NCBI GenBank assembly: GCA_041745535.1 | Contig: JBGTIS010000334.1 | Location: forward strand, 1 to 27,485 | Origin: JBGTIS01 sp041745535 | GTDB taxonomy: Bacteria > Bacteroidota > Bacteroidia > Cytophagales > Cyclobacteriaceae | Length of the DNA: 27,485 nucleotides | Direction: 5' to 3' | Part shown: piece by piece, positions 1 through 6,583 of the stretch | How the letters are laid out: each line of letters begins with the position of its first letter | How positions within the stretch are numbered: the stretch's first letter is position 1 | Program-made: the position numbers and the translations under genes | The notes under the pieces: generated by a model | What the model saw: the letters and a program-made list of their open reading frames with translations, nothing else | Told to the model about the DNA's origin: nothing | Database searches by the model: none

Positions 1-1024
1 TGCTGAAGTGTACCAGTTGATTTTGAACACTTAATTCTGAAACAAGAGTGATTTCTACTTCAATATCACCTTCGAATAGCGGACAGATGTCTATTAAGTT
101 TCCGGCAAAGGTCATGACAATTTTACCGCCATTTATAGGCAGCCATAATGCACTCGGGTTTTTAGTAACATGAAACCGTTTCTTCTCTGCTGCCTCCGCC
201 GCTTGAATATCCAGCAGAAACTGCTGCTCGGCCTCTGTTAATTGACGGAGCATACGCTGCTCCATAGCCTTAATAAGTAATTCCTGGGGAACAAAAAGGC
301 TCCAGTCATTGCCTTGGGGATCAGAACTGATGGCACCATCCAGGAAAGATTGCCAGGAAGCAATACTCTCCGTGGGAGGTGGAAGAATAGTATACATTGT
401 TCCAAAGACGATAAGCTCATAAGGTAATTGAATCTCGAAACGCAAAGCAACACGTGCCAGGCTACTGTCCGTGCTGATGCCTGAATTTCGGAATCCGAGG
501 TCTGGATCTGATGGATCTGCCTTTAATAATCTAAGAAACGGCGCGAAGTCAATATCTCCGCAAACGGTGCCTAAATCTGTAAACATGAGTTCGATTTCCT
601 GCTTGGTGTCATCGTCTAGTGAATCAATGGACAGGTAATTGATATGGCTAAAAGAGGCACAAAAAGACTTTTGGCCTACGGATATGTTAAAGTAGACAAG
701 CACCTCTGGCTTGAAGATATAAACATTCCACTGGCTATTCGGGTCTTCAACTGCCCCTACGGTTTTAACGAAGATGCGTAGCCGCAGGAATACTTGTAAG
801 TTATTTACTGATAAATCTTGTATTACCCCGTTTGGATCGGTAATTTCTTTGGTCCCTTTGCTGGGATTCCGTTGCAGAAACGCTTCTTCCCACCAGACGT
901 GATCAACATAGCCACTGATATCCCCAAAAGTAAACTTATCGGGAATGCAAATATCAATGGTTCGCATGCGGTTGAGCAATAGGGAAAGAAATTTGTTGCT
1001 TTCTATTTGAAACTCGATAAACAT
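1..1024 (-). CDS. Unrecognised beta-rich protein, 3' end missing (341 codons visible)
   Basis: The frame is open from the ATG at 1024 to the left edge of the window with no stop, so at least 341 residues are present and the C-terminus is outside. It begins MFIEFQIESNKFLSLLL. The protein has no signal peptide and no clear membrane segment. It is rich in alternating hydrophobic strand-like stretches, with an Ala/Glu-rich helix around residues 255-275 (EQRMLRQLTEAEQQF), then a strand-rich part containing NGGKIVMTFAGN. I do not recognise the family with confidence. The repeating strand and amphipathic-helix pattern makes a lipid-binding TULIP-type fold (as in clostridial P47/OrfX) a possible guess, no more. 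Its start lies 17 bases after the stop of a Tc-toxin-like relic on the same strand, so it may be the survivor of a toxin-complex operon. That the frame is coding is well supported by its length; the function is unknown. Confidence 0.7.
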   Translation of the reverse strand, partial: MFIEFQIESNKFLSLLLNRMRTIDICIPDKFTFGDISGYVDHVWWEEAFLQRNPSKGTKEITDPNGVIQDLSVNNLQVFLRLRIFVKTVGAVEDPNSQWNVYIFKPEVLVYFNISVGQKSFCASFSHINYLSIDSLDDDTKQEIELMFTDLGTVCGDIDFAPFLRLLKADPSDPDLGFRNSGISTDSSLARVALRFEIQLPYELIVFGTMYTILPPPTESIASWQSFLDGAISSDPQGNDWSLFVPQELLIKAMEQRMLRQLTEAEQQFLLDIQAAEAAEKKRFHVTKNPSALWLPINGGKIVMTFAGNLIDICPLFEGDIEVEITLVSELSVQNQLVHFS

Positions 1025-1041
1025 TACTATTCGTTTTATTG

Positions 1042-1221
1042 TTATACTGGTTTTCCTGTGTTGTTTACTACCACTTTTCCATTTCCTTCCCAGCGTGGAT
1101 TGGCATTTTCCACTAACTCTTTTTGATTCGTAGTTAGGTTCATTTTCCAGGCATCACCGCTTTCTGCCTGTATTTTTAAGAACGAAAACATCTCCGAATA
1201 CAGGAATGGAGCATACCGGCT
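1042..1221 (-). pseudogene. Relic of a Tc-toxin B-subunit (TcdB/SpvB-like) gene
   Basis: Reading the minus strand, a frame of 59 codons runs from just after a TGA at 1222-1224 to a TAA at 1042-1044. Its residues include KIQAESGDAW, NPRWEGNGKVVV and NNTGKPV. From family knowledge, TcdB/SpvB-like Tc toxin proteins have a conserved stretch of the type 'QAEPG...RWVGTGRTVFNNKGKPVKQYEP', and this fragment follows it in order. In intact proteins the chain continues past GKPV for hundreds of residues; here it stops at once, and nothing recognisable precedes it. An internal ATG at 1191 would allow a 49-residue product, but a remnant is more likely. It lies 17 bases upstream of the unrecognised partial gene. 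The match is from memory of the motif, not from a search. Confidence 0.55.
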
Positions 1222-1326
1222 TCAGGTGTGTGGCGGATTAGATCAATTTAAATTCTGCTTTATTCTATTTATTATCACCCGCATTTTTTGTCTGCACAAT
1301 TCAATTCTATGGGGATGCGAATTTTT

Positions 1327-2508
1327 TTATTGGTCAACAAGAGAATTCTTGTATGCGTTTGTTATAATAGTTTCTGTTTCTGGAATTGGCATTATGTTGG
1401 AATTTACTTCCAGTACCACAATTAATCCGTTTTCAAGTCTTACCCAGCAGCCTGAAAAATTTCCTACACAATTAATATTGTTTTGTCCCCATTCTAAGGT
1501 CCAACCGCCATTATGAGTAACATAGTTTACGCCGTCAACAGTATTAGAATAGCAGCCTAAGCTATTTGTAACCATGTTATTCAACCAGTAAGTATTAAGT
1601 ATTTCTTTTTTAAACAGGGAGTTAAGAAAGTGGCCATAAGCTAAAGAAGAAATAAACCACCCGTCCGCACCCGATGATGAAGTTAAATTCCCAAATGTCA
1701 TTCCATGCGTATTCTGGGGTTGTGGAAATTGATAGTGATAAACGCCTCCTTCATCTGTACAATTTACATTCGCGTTTCCAATCCGGTTTTGAACGAGTTC
1801 TACATACTTGGTTGCTGTGTGTACATCATTTGCTGAGTTAAGATGATTGATTCCCGCTAATCTGGGAATGATAACCCTTAACAACTGGTAATTCATATTA
1901 TGATAGAAATTTTGATTCATATTTCCAAAAAATACCCCATCCTGAACTTTACACCTTAAATATTCATAGTTACTAGGACTGGGTAGCGTACATGCACCCA
2001 TATTGATGTCGGCAACTGAAGGGCCAGTACATCCCTCATCGTTAAAATCCCGAAACCCTGCTTCATGTCTTAAAAGTTGTTTGAACGAGATCTCCTCAAT
2101 ATTGGGCCCCACGATCCAGTCAGGGGGTAAGAATTTGTGTATTTTTTCATCAATGGAATAAAACTTCTCCGCTAATAACTTTATAGTCGTTACTGCTGTT
2201 ATTGTTTTACTCATACTGGCAACATGCATCCGGGATTGTGTTGACATCATTACCTTACCGCCATCTATTTCCAGTTTAGAATCGCCTCCGGTGCCGAATC
2301 CTTCCAGCTTGTCATTATAAAATATAGAATAACTGTAACCCACACAATTCCCGGTAAGTGAATTATTCAGATTTTCTTTAAATTTTTTCAGCGAAAAGCA
2401 TTTCCCATCTTTGCAATCTACCTTATCACTGCATTTGCCGCAAAAAAAAAGCATAAAGGTTATACATAAAATACATCCTGCAGTTTTGGAATTAAATTCT
2501 TTTTTCAT
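1327..2508 (-). CDS. Exported serine hydrolase, class C beta-lactamase / DD-peptidase fold, cysteine-rich
   Basis: This is a 393-residue protein when started at the ATG at 2508, chosen because it gives a normal signal sequence (MKKEFNSK followed by a hydrophobic stretch to about residue 23). An ATG 75 bases upstream would add an unlikely hydrophobic leader. All three motifs of the serine beta-lactamase-like fold are present: SMSK (S98, K101; nucleophile and base), YHN (Y202-N204) and HNGG (332-335). Such enzymes act in the periplasm or at the cell surface on peptidoglycan peptides, D-amino-acid peptides or esters; the substrate cannot be read from the sequence. The region after the signal is unusual, with four cysteines in 15 residues (C23, C26, C32, C37) and about twelve in all, which suggests disulfides or a lipid anchor. 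It lies 90 bases downstream of an AraC-type regulator on the same strand and is probably co-transcribed with it. Confidence 0.85.
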   Translation of the reverse strand: MKKEFNSKTAGCILCITFMLFFCGKCSDKVDCKDGKCFSLKKFKENLNNSLTGNCVGYSYSIFYNDKLEGFGTGGDSKLEIDGGKVMMSTQSRMHVASMSKTITAVTTIKLLAEKFYSIDEKIHKFLPPDWIVGPNIEEISFKQLLRHEAGFRDFNDEGCTGPSVADINMGACTLPSPSNYEYLRCKVQDGVFFGNMNQNFYHNMNYQLLRVIIPRLAGINHLNSANDVHTATKYVELVQNRIGNANVNCTDEGGVYHYQFPQPQNTHGMTFGNLTSSSGADGWFISSLAYGHFLNSLFKKEILNTYWLNNMVTNSLGCYSNTVDGVNYVTHNGGWTLEWGQNNINCVGNFSGCWVRLENGLIVVLEVNSNIMPIPETETIITNAYKNSLVDQ

Positions 2509-2598
2509 TTTGAAAGGTTTAATGTTTATAATTAATCCTATGTAAAAATAATTTACAAACAAAACAGGAAATAGTAAAAACACGCAAACTTTTTTAAG

Positions 2599-3441
2599 TT
2601 ATGCATCTACTCTGCTCATATAATTTTCTTCAGTTAATGGGGTTTGCTTCAGAAAGATGGAGGGACTGTTTCCGGCGAATTTCTTAAAATCCTTAATTAA
2701 GTGCATTTGGTCAAAATAGCCACATTCATAGGCTATGGAAGTCCAATCCTTTTTGGGATTTTTTAACTTAATATCGAGAGCATGATTGAAACGGGTAATA
2801 CAACAAAACAACTTTGGTGAAATACCCACTTGTTCTATAAAATGTGCTTCAAAACTCCTTAAGCTCATGTTAGCATAAGAGGCAAGCTGCGCCACATTCA
2901 GAGAGCCTGCATTTTTAAGTATTAAATTTGAAGTATGGGTTATGGGGTCGTTATAATCTATTAATTTTTGCTTTTTTAGATAAGATAAAAGATAGACGTC
3001 GGCAATAGAAGCCATCTCAATCAATCCGCTGGCGTTACTCAATTGGTCAAAAAACCTTTTAACAGATGAATCTAAAATAGCTTCTGTATTAATAATCCGA
3101 TTGGTTATTTCACGACCACAGACCCGGAATATTTTATTGAAACCATTGGGTTTAAAATTTATTTCAAAAAAAGAGTAACAGCCATTAAAGGTCAATTCGC
3201 CATTGTAATAGGTTCCTAATCCGATAGCATCTCCATATTCACCTCCCTTTAAACATTGACCCGTTTGCGGATTAATTGATTGGTAGGGTTTAGCTTTAAA
3301 GAAAAAATCTATATTTATTTCAGGAGAAGCTTGCCACGGTCTTATAATGTCTAAACCCCCGGTATCAAATTCCCGGAAAGAATAGCAACGAACAAAAGGA
3401 GCTAAAATAGGAGAAGGAGCTATTTCAAAAGTTGTAATCAT
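2599..3441 (-). CDS. AraC-family transcriptional regulator (DUF6597-like N-terminus)
   Basis: This is a 280-residue cytoplasmic DNA-binding regulator. The start at the ATG at 3441 (MITTFEIAPSP) is preferred to one 36 bases upstream that adds a low-complexity leader. Residues 1-150 resemble the DUF6597 sensor domain common in Bacteroidota AraC proteins (IRPWQASPEIN near the start, later FEINFKPNGFNKIF). Residues about 185-270 form the double helix-turn-helix: LNVAQLASYANMSLRSFEAHF, then the AraC signature AYECGYFDQMHLIKDF and GNSPSIFL. It lies directly upstream of the serine hydrolase on the same strand, so it may control that gene or itself. The stretch upstream of it is filled with insertion-sequence debris, so its original promoter context may have been altered. 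The ligand is unknown. Confidence 0.9.
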   Translation of the reverse strand: MITTFEIAPSPILAPFVRCYSFREFDTGGLDIIRPWQASPEINIDFFFKAKPYQSINPQTGQCLKGGEYGDAIGLGTYYNGELTFNGCYSFFEINFKPNGFNKIFRVCGREITNRIINTEAILDSSVKRFFDQLSNASGLIEMASIADVYLLSYLKKQKLIDYNDPITHTSNLILKNAGSLNVAQLASYANMSLRSFEAHFIEQVGISPKLFCCITRFNHALDIKLKNPKKDWTSIAYECGYFDQMHLIKDFKKFAGNSPSIFLKQTPLTEENYMSRVDA

Positions 3442-3530
3442 CTTCCGGAATTTGTAAGTATTATTATAATAGCACACCTAGATGACATAGCCTTTCAGGT
3501 TTTGTCACCTGCAAACGCATTTGAAAATGC

Positions 3531-3558
3531 TTCGGTTGGTAACAAAACACCAACCGAA
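3531..3558. repeat. Perfect 10-bp inverted repeat, 8-base loop
   Basis: TTCGGTTGGT at 3531-3540 is matched by ACCAACCGAA at 3549-3558. There is no T-run on either side, so it is not a classical terminator. It lies about 90 bases upstream of the AraC gene start and just outside the IS256-like relic, so it could be an operator, a folded leader, or part of a mobile element end. The repeat is directly visible; its role is not. Confidence 0.5.
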
Positions 3559-3579
3559 CTAATCAGAACTTGCAATAAA

Positions 3580-3604
3580 GGAGTGTACACAGAACTGTGT
3601 CAGA
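3580..3604. repeat. Probable outer end of the IS256-like relic
   Basis: The segment begins GGAGTGTACACAGAACTG. It contains the perfect palindrome ACACAG-AA-CTGTGT (3587-3600). It lies about 45 bases beyond the stop of an IS256-type transposase relic, where the element's terminal repeat should be. IS256 elements of Bacteroidota often end in sequences of the type GTGTACACA, by recollection. No partner copy is seen on the other side, as expected of a decayed element. Confidence 0.35.
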
Positions 3605-3649
3605 TGGCTTTTTCAGGGCAAGGACTTGTTCCTTGTCCTGAAAAAGTCA
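3605..3649 (-). terminator. Long hairpin just after the IS256 relic stop
   Basis: The arms 3605-3624 and 3630-3649 pair over 20 positions with only two G-T mismatches, and the loop is CTTGT. The stem includes TTTTTCAGG on one side and CCTGAAAAA on the other, giving a T-run in the distal arm on both strands. The arm overlaps the stop codon of the IS256-type transposase relic. It may be that element's terminator or a guard against read-through from outside. Confidence 0.5.
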
Positions 3650-3862
3650 AATCCTTATATACGGTTTGACTCTTTCCTCAAATTTGATATATAATTGCGA
3701 AAAAGTCAACGCCCACCCATGCAATGGCATTGTCCATTTTTTAGAGACTCACTCCACCACCAAGTAAATCAATTTCATTAAAGCTAAATCTGAAGTAAAA
3801 GCGCCCTTAGTGTTGGTAACTTTTCTTATTGAGGTTTTTCTTACAAATTTGCAAAAAAAGGC
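3647..3862 (-). pseudogene. IS256-family (Mutator-type) transposase, C-terminal relic with internal stop
   Basis: On the minus strand a frame ending at a TGA (3647-3649) reads IRKVTNTKGAFTSDLALMKL, then an in-frame TGA at 3749-3751, then SKKWTMPLHGWALTFSQLYI and KFEERVKPYI. This matches the order of the C-terminus of IS256-family transposases of Bacteroidota, typically '...RKVTKTKGAF...KLLYL...KKWTMPLQNWGLTISQLAI.FEGR'. The catalytic DDE core is missing. With an internal stop and no N-terminus it is dead. It is followed by a long hairpin and a possible terminal repeat, so one end of the element survives. Confidence 0.7.
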
Positions 3863-3871
3863 GTTAATAAA

Positions 3872-4015
3872 CTATGTTTTTAGTTTTGACACATAGTTAT
3901 ATACCGTTCTATACGCTATTCCCAACTGCTTGGAAATTCTGTTCATTGAAGGCCCCTGTTTTTGTAGTTCAAATATTTCTTGTTGTAGTAGTAAAGAAAA
4001 ATATAATATTGTACG
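3872..4015 (-). pseudogene. Helix-turn-helix transposase or resolvase relic
   Basis: A 47-residue minus-strand frame ends at a TAG (3872-3874). It contains QEIFELQKQGPSMNRISKQL and GIAYRTVYNYVSKLK, a typical helix-turn-helix of the kind that opens many insertion-sequence transposases ('...LRKQG.S...ISKQLGISR.TVRKYL'). No start codon is seen, and a TGA precedes the frame at 4016-4018. The frame ends right after the helix-turn-helix, so no catalytic part is present. Its stop lies about ten bases from the IS256-like relic. It is not part of a usual IS256 transposase, so it is likely a second element nested or joined here. Confidence 0.5.
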
Positions 4016-4049
4016 TCATCTTAACAGAAGAATCAATGGAGGGTTAGAA

Positions 4050-4142
4050 ATGGTTGTTCAGGATATTCAGAATGGCCAGGCATATTGCCCACATATAGAC
4101 ATCTTCCATCCTAAAGGAACAGTGTCATGGTTTAATTTATAA
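4050..4142 (+). CDS. Possible 30-residue ORF with a good ribosome binding site
   Basis: ATG at 4050 is preceded by GGAGGG six bases upstream, a strong Shine-Dalgarno match that is uncommon in this phylum. The product starts MVVQDIQNGQAY and ends VSWFNL. The same frame is open upstream to about 3930, with NRRINGGLE before the ATG, so this could be the tail of a longer decayed gene. I do not recognise it. The codon pattern looks coding, but it sits among mobile-element debris and may be a relic. Confidence 0.25.
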   Translation: MVVQDIQNGQAYCPHIDIFHPKGTVSWFNL

Positions 4143-4196
4143 GATCTGGCCCTAAGTAATCAAAACAGGTCATTCCCTAAAAACAGTCTACAGATT

Positions 4197-4502
4197 TTAG
4201 ATTATGTAAGGGTGAATACACCTAATATAGGTTGACAAAAAGCAGCGAATTTGAAGGGTAAGGTACCGAACCTGCGTACGAATACGAACAAGTTGTGTTC
4301 GTAAATGGTCACAAGATTCAGCATCTATAAGAGATCTGCCAACTATAATTGTAAATGAGACTTCATCTTCCAGATAGTCATCTGCAGGTAAAGGAAAACC
4401 TGCCGAAATACGGCAGGCATAAAGCGGTAAACGAGTTTCCATATCCGCTTCTAATAGGTCAATGACCTGTGATACCAATGCTGTGGTACGCATGACTTTC
4501 AT
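4197..4502 (-). pseudogene. UmuD-like (S24/LexA peptidase) protein, shortened
   Basis: This is a 101-residue frame. Residues 25-46 (LPLYACRISAGFPLPADDYL) follow the UmuD pattern 'lPly...v.AGFPSPAdDY.e', including an A-G cleavage site (A34-G35). Residues 54-61 (VGRSLIDA) resemble the 'V.GdSMidaG' segment carrying the catalytic serine (S57 here), but the usual stretch between these two blocks ('..HPaaTFfv') is missing. The C-terminal half, which should hold the catalytic lysine, is replaced by an unrelated Arg-rich tail. UmuD proteins cleave themselves when RecA is activated and then work with UmuC in translesion synthesis; no umuC is visible next to it. It is most likely a deleted, inactive copy, although the frame itself is open. 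Confidence 0.45.
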
Positions 4503-4820
4503 TGATTGTTTGTATCTTCTGGAGCCAGCTAGACGTTCCGCTCCAGGCCTTTGGCCCCCATGCTGCTTCTTACAAAAATTTGATTATTGTAACATAAATC
4601 AAGTAAGCAAGAAGTTATACCCTGAAATAGGTCTACACTAAAGTTGTATATAAGTGGGTAGCTAAAAATTCTTTTGATAGCCCTTGTATAGTTGTAATTT
4701 CTAATTAACTTTGAAATACAAAGTACTTTTAAGTTAAAAAAGTACAGGATTATAAAAGCTAATTTTTTTGGCTATGGGAATTGTAGTTATTTGTATTGCC
4801 TAATGGAATTAACATGTATA
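4503..4820. other. AT-rich intergenic stretch, no gene seen
   Basis: No convincing coding frame was seen in either direction. The minus-strand frame of the UmuD-like gene stays open for about 85 bases upstream (KKQHGGQRPGAERL) without a start. The only clear structure is the inverted repeat at 4723-4745. Confidence 0.5.
4723..4745. repeat. Perfect 8-bp inverted repeat
   Basis: GTACTTTT at 4723-4730 pairs with AAAAGTAC at 4738-4745 across a 7-base loop. It lies about 75 bases downstream of the stop of the small lamin-tail-like ORF on the minus strand. It may act as a weak terminator or be an operator; the AT-rich stem makes either uncertain. Confidence 0.3.
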
Positions 4821-5078
4821 TTAGTTACGAGCGATGAAAATATCTATCCCATCGACCTTCAACCCATCATTATTCAATAGGGTGATAATACCACCGTCAT
4901 TTCCCAGCTGAGCACCCTGTCCTGTCAAAGGAATGCGAAAGGTATAACCCGCAGGTATCGATACATTTTGAATCGTATCCGATTTGGTTTTCGGCTTATC
5001 AATTACTTTCCAATTCACCGTGACCAGCAGATATTCTACAAAATATTTAGTTGACTCCTTCTTACATTCCGTTGTCAT
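4821..5078 (-). CDS. Small protein with lamin-tail-like (LTD) domain
   Basis: This 85-residue protein starts MTTECKKESTKYF. The stretch from residue about 23 onward (NWKVIDK, then VSIPAGYTFRIPLTGQGAQL, then GNDGGIITLLNNDGLKVDG) follows the bacterial lamin-tail pattern 'W.i.Dk...........ipaG....ipLtg.gaqLsNkGG.ItLln..GlkVdgv.Y'. That domain is an Ig-like beta-sandwich often found at the C-terminus of DUF2278/YukJ-like proteins. Here it stands alone, ends right after the last strand (FIARN) and lacks the usual first strands, so it may be the tail of a decayed larger gene or a small gene in its own right. Translation looks real: GGAGG lies 8 bases before the ATG, an unusually strong site for this phylum. 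No signal peptide is seen. The function is unknown. Confidence 0.55.
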   Translation of the reverse strand: MTTECKKESTKYFVEYLLVTVNWKVIDKPKTKSDTIQNVSIPAGYTFRIPLTGQGAQLGNDGGIITLLNNDGLKVDGIDIFIARN

Positions 5079-5177
5079 AATTAACCTCCATCGGTCTCGT
5101 GAACTACATCAAAATAAATCACACTTTGGGCGCTCCGATAACGAAATTACTGACGTATGATCGTCTAGTTTATCGGG

Positions 5178-5190
5178 TTAACTAAGTTAA
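5178..5190. promoter_or_regulatory. 13-bp palindrome upstream of the LTD ORF
   Basis: TTAACT-A-AGTTAA is a perfect palindrome about 100 bases upstream of the start at 5078, in the otherwise featureless stretch 5079-5295. It could be an operator; no promoter elements could be fixed with confidence. Confidence 0.2.
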
Positions 5191-5295
5191 ATAATAAATG
5201 CAGAGTTTTATTTAAAACATCAATATTTAAGTATCCCTTCGGTGTTCTACCTCTTGATTTTATTTGCTGTTAAGGCGATTTTTGTGGATGATAAC

Positions 5296-5437
5296 TTAGT
5301 CTTTTCTAAGGGGCAGCAGTTTTTCCAGTTCACTGGTCTTGCAATCTGGTATTTTTGATAGCGTATCCTTTAGCCATTCAATGGGTTACCTACCACTTGC
5401 TCCACACTTAACAGCAGGGAGGATAAAGGCATGGAAC
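5296..5437 (-). pseudogene. IS66-family transposase (TnpC), C-terminal relic with frameshift
   Basis: The minus strand reads IEWLKDTLSKIPDCKTSELE then KLLPLRKD and a TAA at 5296-5298. This is the C-terminal signature of IS66 TnpC transposases, '...NP.EWL.DVL.kI.......eLLP'. Upstream in a frame shifted by one base lies MPLSSLLLSV...VVGNP, which fits the preceding helix ('AA.iYSLL.tCk..GvNP'); the two join after one base is removed near 5382. The rest of the protein (DDE core, zinc finger) and tnpA/tnpB are absent. It is a short dead fragment between the LTD-like ORF and the CtlX-like gene. Confidence 0.65.
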
Positions 5438-5465
5438 CTCTTTTTCTGAAAACCAGACTTTTCTG

Positions 5466-6458
5466 TTAAATAGCCTCCTCCGGATTATGAGGCAAAAACA
5501 CTTCGGCCATCATACAGCGGGCAGAACCGCCGCCATAGGTTTCGATGGTATCCAGGTTGCTGTACAATATGGACGTGTGCTTTTCTATCCGCGCGATCTG
5601 CTCCGGCGTTAACGACCAGTAAGCCTGTTCTGACATTACCAGTATTTTTTCGCCCTTTTTGTTTTGTATCTGTAGCATGTTTCCGGCAAAATGGTTGTTC
5701 TGCGCTTCGGTAAGAAGTACAATTTCCTTTCCGGTACCGCGCAGCGTTTCCAGCACCTGGCTTCTTTCTGCTCCATCGTGAATGGTTTCGGCACAGATAA
5801 TGGCGATGTCCTCTCCCACGCTCATCATTACGTTGGTGTGGTAAATATCAAAAAGTTGTCCGTCCACCTGCTGAAACGCATGAAAAACTACAGGCCGGTA
5901 ATTAAATTCCGCGCAGAATTTCTCAATCAGTTCCTGATGCGTGCGGGGCGACAGGCAGGCATAGGCATACCGATGGATGCGATCCAGCACCAGGCTGCCG
6001 GTGCCTTCCAGAAACTTTCCCTGATGTTCAAAAGGCGCATAATCTACCCATTGATTAACTTTAAATCCGTACTTCTCTTCCAGATCGGTGATGATTTTCT
6101 TTCGCCGCTCCTGCCGACGGTTGGGCGCCCACATGGGGTACAGGGCCACCGTGCCGTCGGTATGGAACGATACCCAGTTGTTGGGGAACACTGAGTCGGG
6201 CGTATCGGTAATTTCATTGTCGTCGAATACAATGACTTCCACACCTGCCCGCCTGAGTTTTTCCACAAAATTGTTAAATTCCTGCCGGGCTTTATTTTGA
6301 ATGGCCGTATCAGAAATGCTTTCAGGCTCGGTCTGGTACAGGTTATTTTTAGCCGTTTGTTCATTATACCGAAACGCGATTGGCCGCACCATCAGAATGG
6401 TGGAAGTAAGCTGCGTGCGCGCTGTATTGGTGTTCATCATATCTTCTTCATTTTTCAT
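5466..6458 (-). CDS. ctlX: CtlX-like citrulline/arginine hydrolase (amidinotransferase superfamily)
   Basis: This 330-residue cytoplasmic enzyme belongs to the guanidino-group modifying superfamily (arginine deiminase fold). The conserved catalytic set is visible in order: D88 in PDSVFPNNW, E151 in EGTGS, H207 in IYHTNV and the nucleophilic C315 in GGGSARCMMAEVFLP. Length and motifs fit the CtlX group, known from Francisella as a citrulline-using hydrolase and widespread in Bacteroidota. A role in arginine or citrulline breakdown is the likely one; the exact substrate cannot be fixed from sequence. A second possible start lies at residue 7 (MMNTN). It is divergent from the DUF6702 gene, with about 125 bases between the starts. 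Confidence 0.88.
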   Translation of the reverse strand: MKNEEDMMNTNTARTQLTSTILMVRPIAFRYNEQTAKNNLYQTEPESISDTAIQNKARQEFNNFVEKLRRAGVEVIVFDDNEITDTPDSVFPNNWVSFHTDGTVALYPMWAPNRRQERRKKIITDLEEKYGFKVNQWVDYAPFEHQGKFLEGTGSLVLDRIHRYAYACLSPRTHQELIEKFCAEFNYRPVVFHAFQQVDGQLFDIYHTNVMMSVGEDIAIICAETIHDGAERSQVLETLRGTGKEIVLLTEAQNNHFAGNMLQIQNKKGEKILVMSEQAYWSLTPEQIARIEKHTSILYSNLDTIETYGGGSARCMMAEVFLPHNPEEAI

Positions 6459-6498
6459 TCCCTATTAGGTAAGATATAATGTAAATGGACGAAGGTTT

Positions 6499-6510
6499 AC
6501 CATATATGGT
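6499..6510. promoter_or_regulatory. 12-bp palindrome between divergent genes
   Basis: ACCATATATGGT is a perfect palindrome 41 bases from the ctlX start and 74 bases before the DUF6702 start. Its position between two divergent starts makes an operator possible. There is no further evidence. Confidence 0.25.
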
Positions 6511-6583
6511 TCCAAATTTAAAAGTAAATTATGAATTAAACCTGATAAAAATTAAATTGAAATATGTTAAAATTACGGGTGAC

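Noticed and set aside
3517..3530. Small GCATTT/AAATGC hairpin next to the 10-bp inverted repeat
   Set aside because: The loop is only two bases with a short AT-rich stem; expected by chance in this composition.
5691..6194. Open plus-strand frame of 167 codons opposite the CtlX-like gene
   Set aside because: It lies wholly antisense to a gene with all catalytic motifs, and its product has no recognisable pattern.
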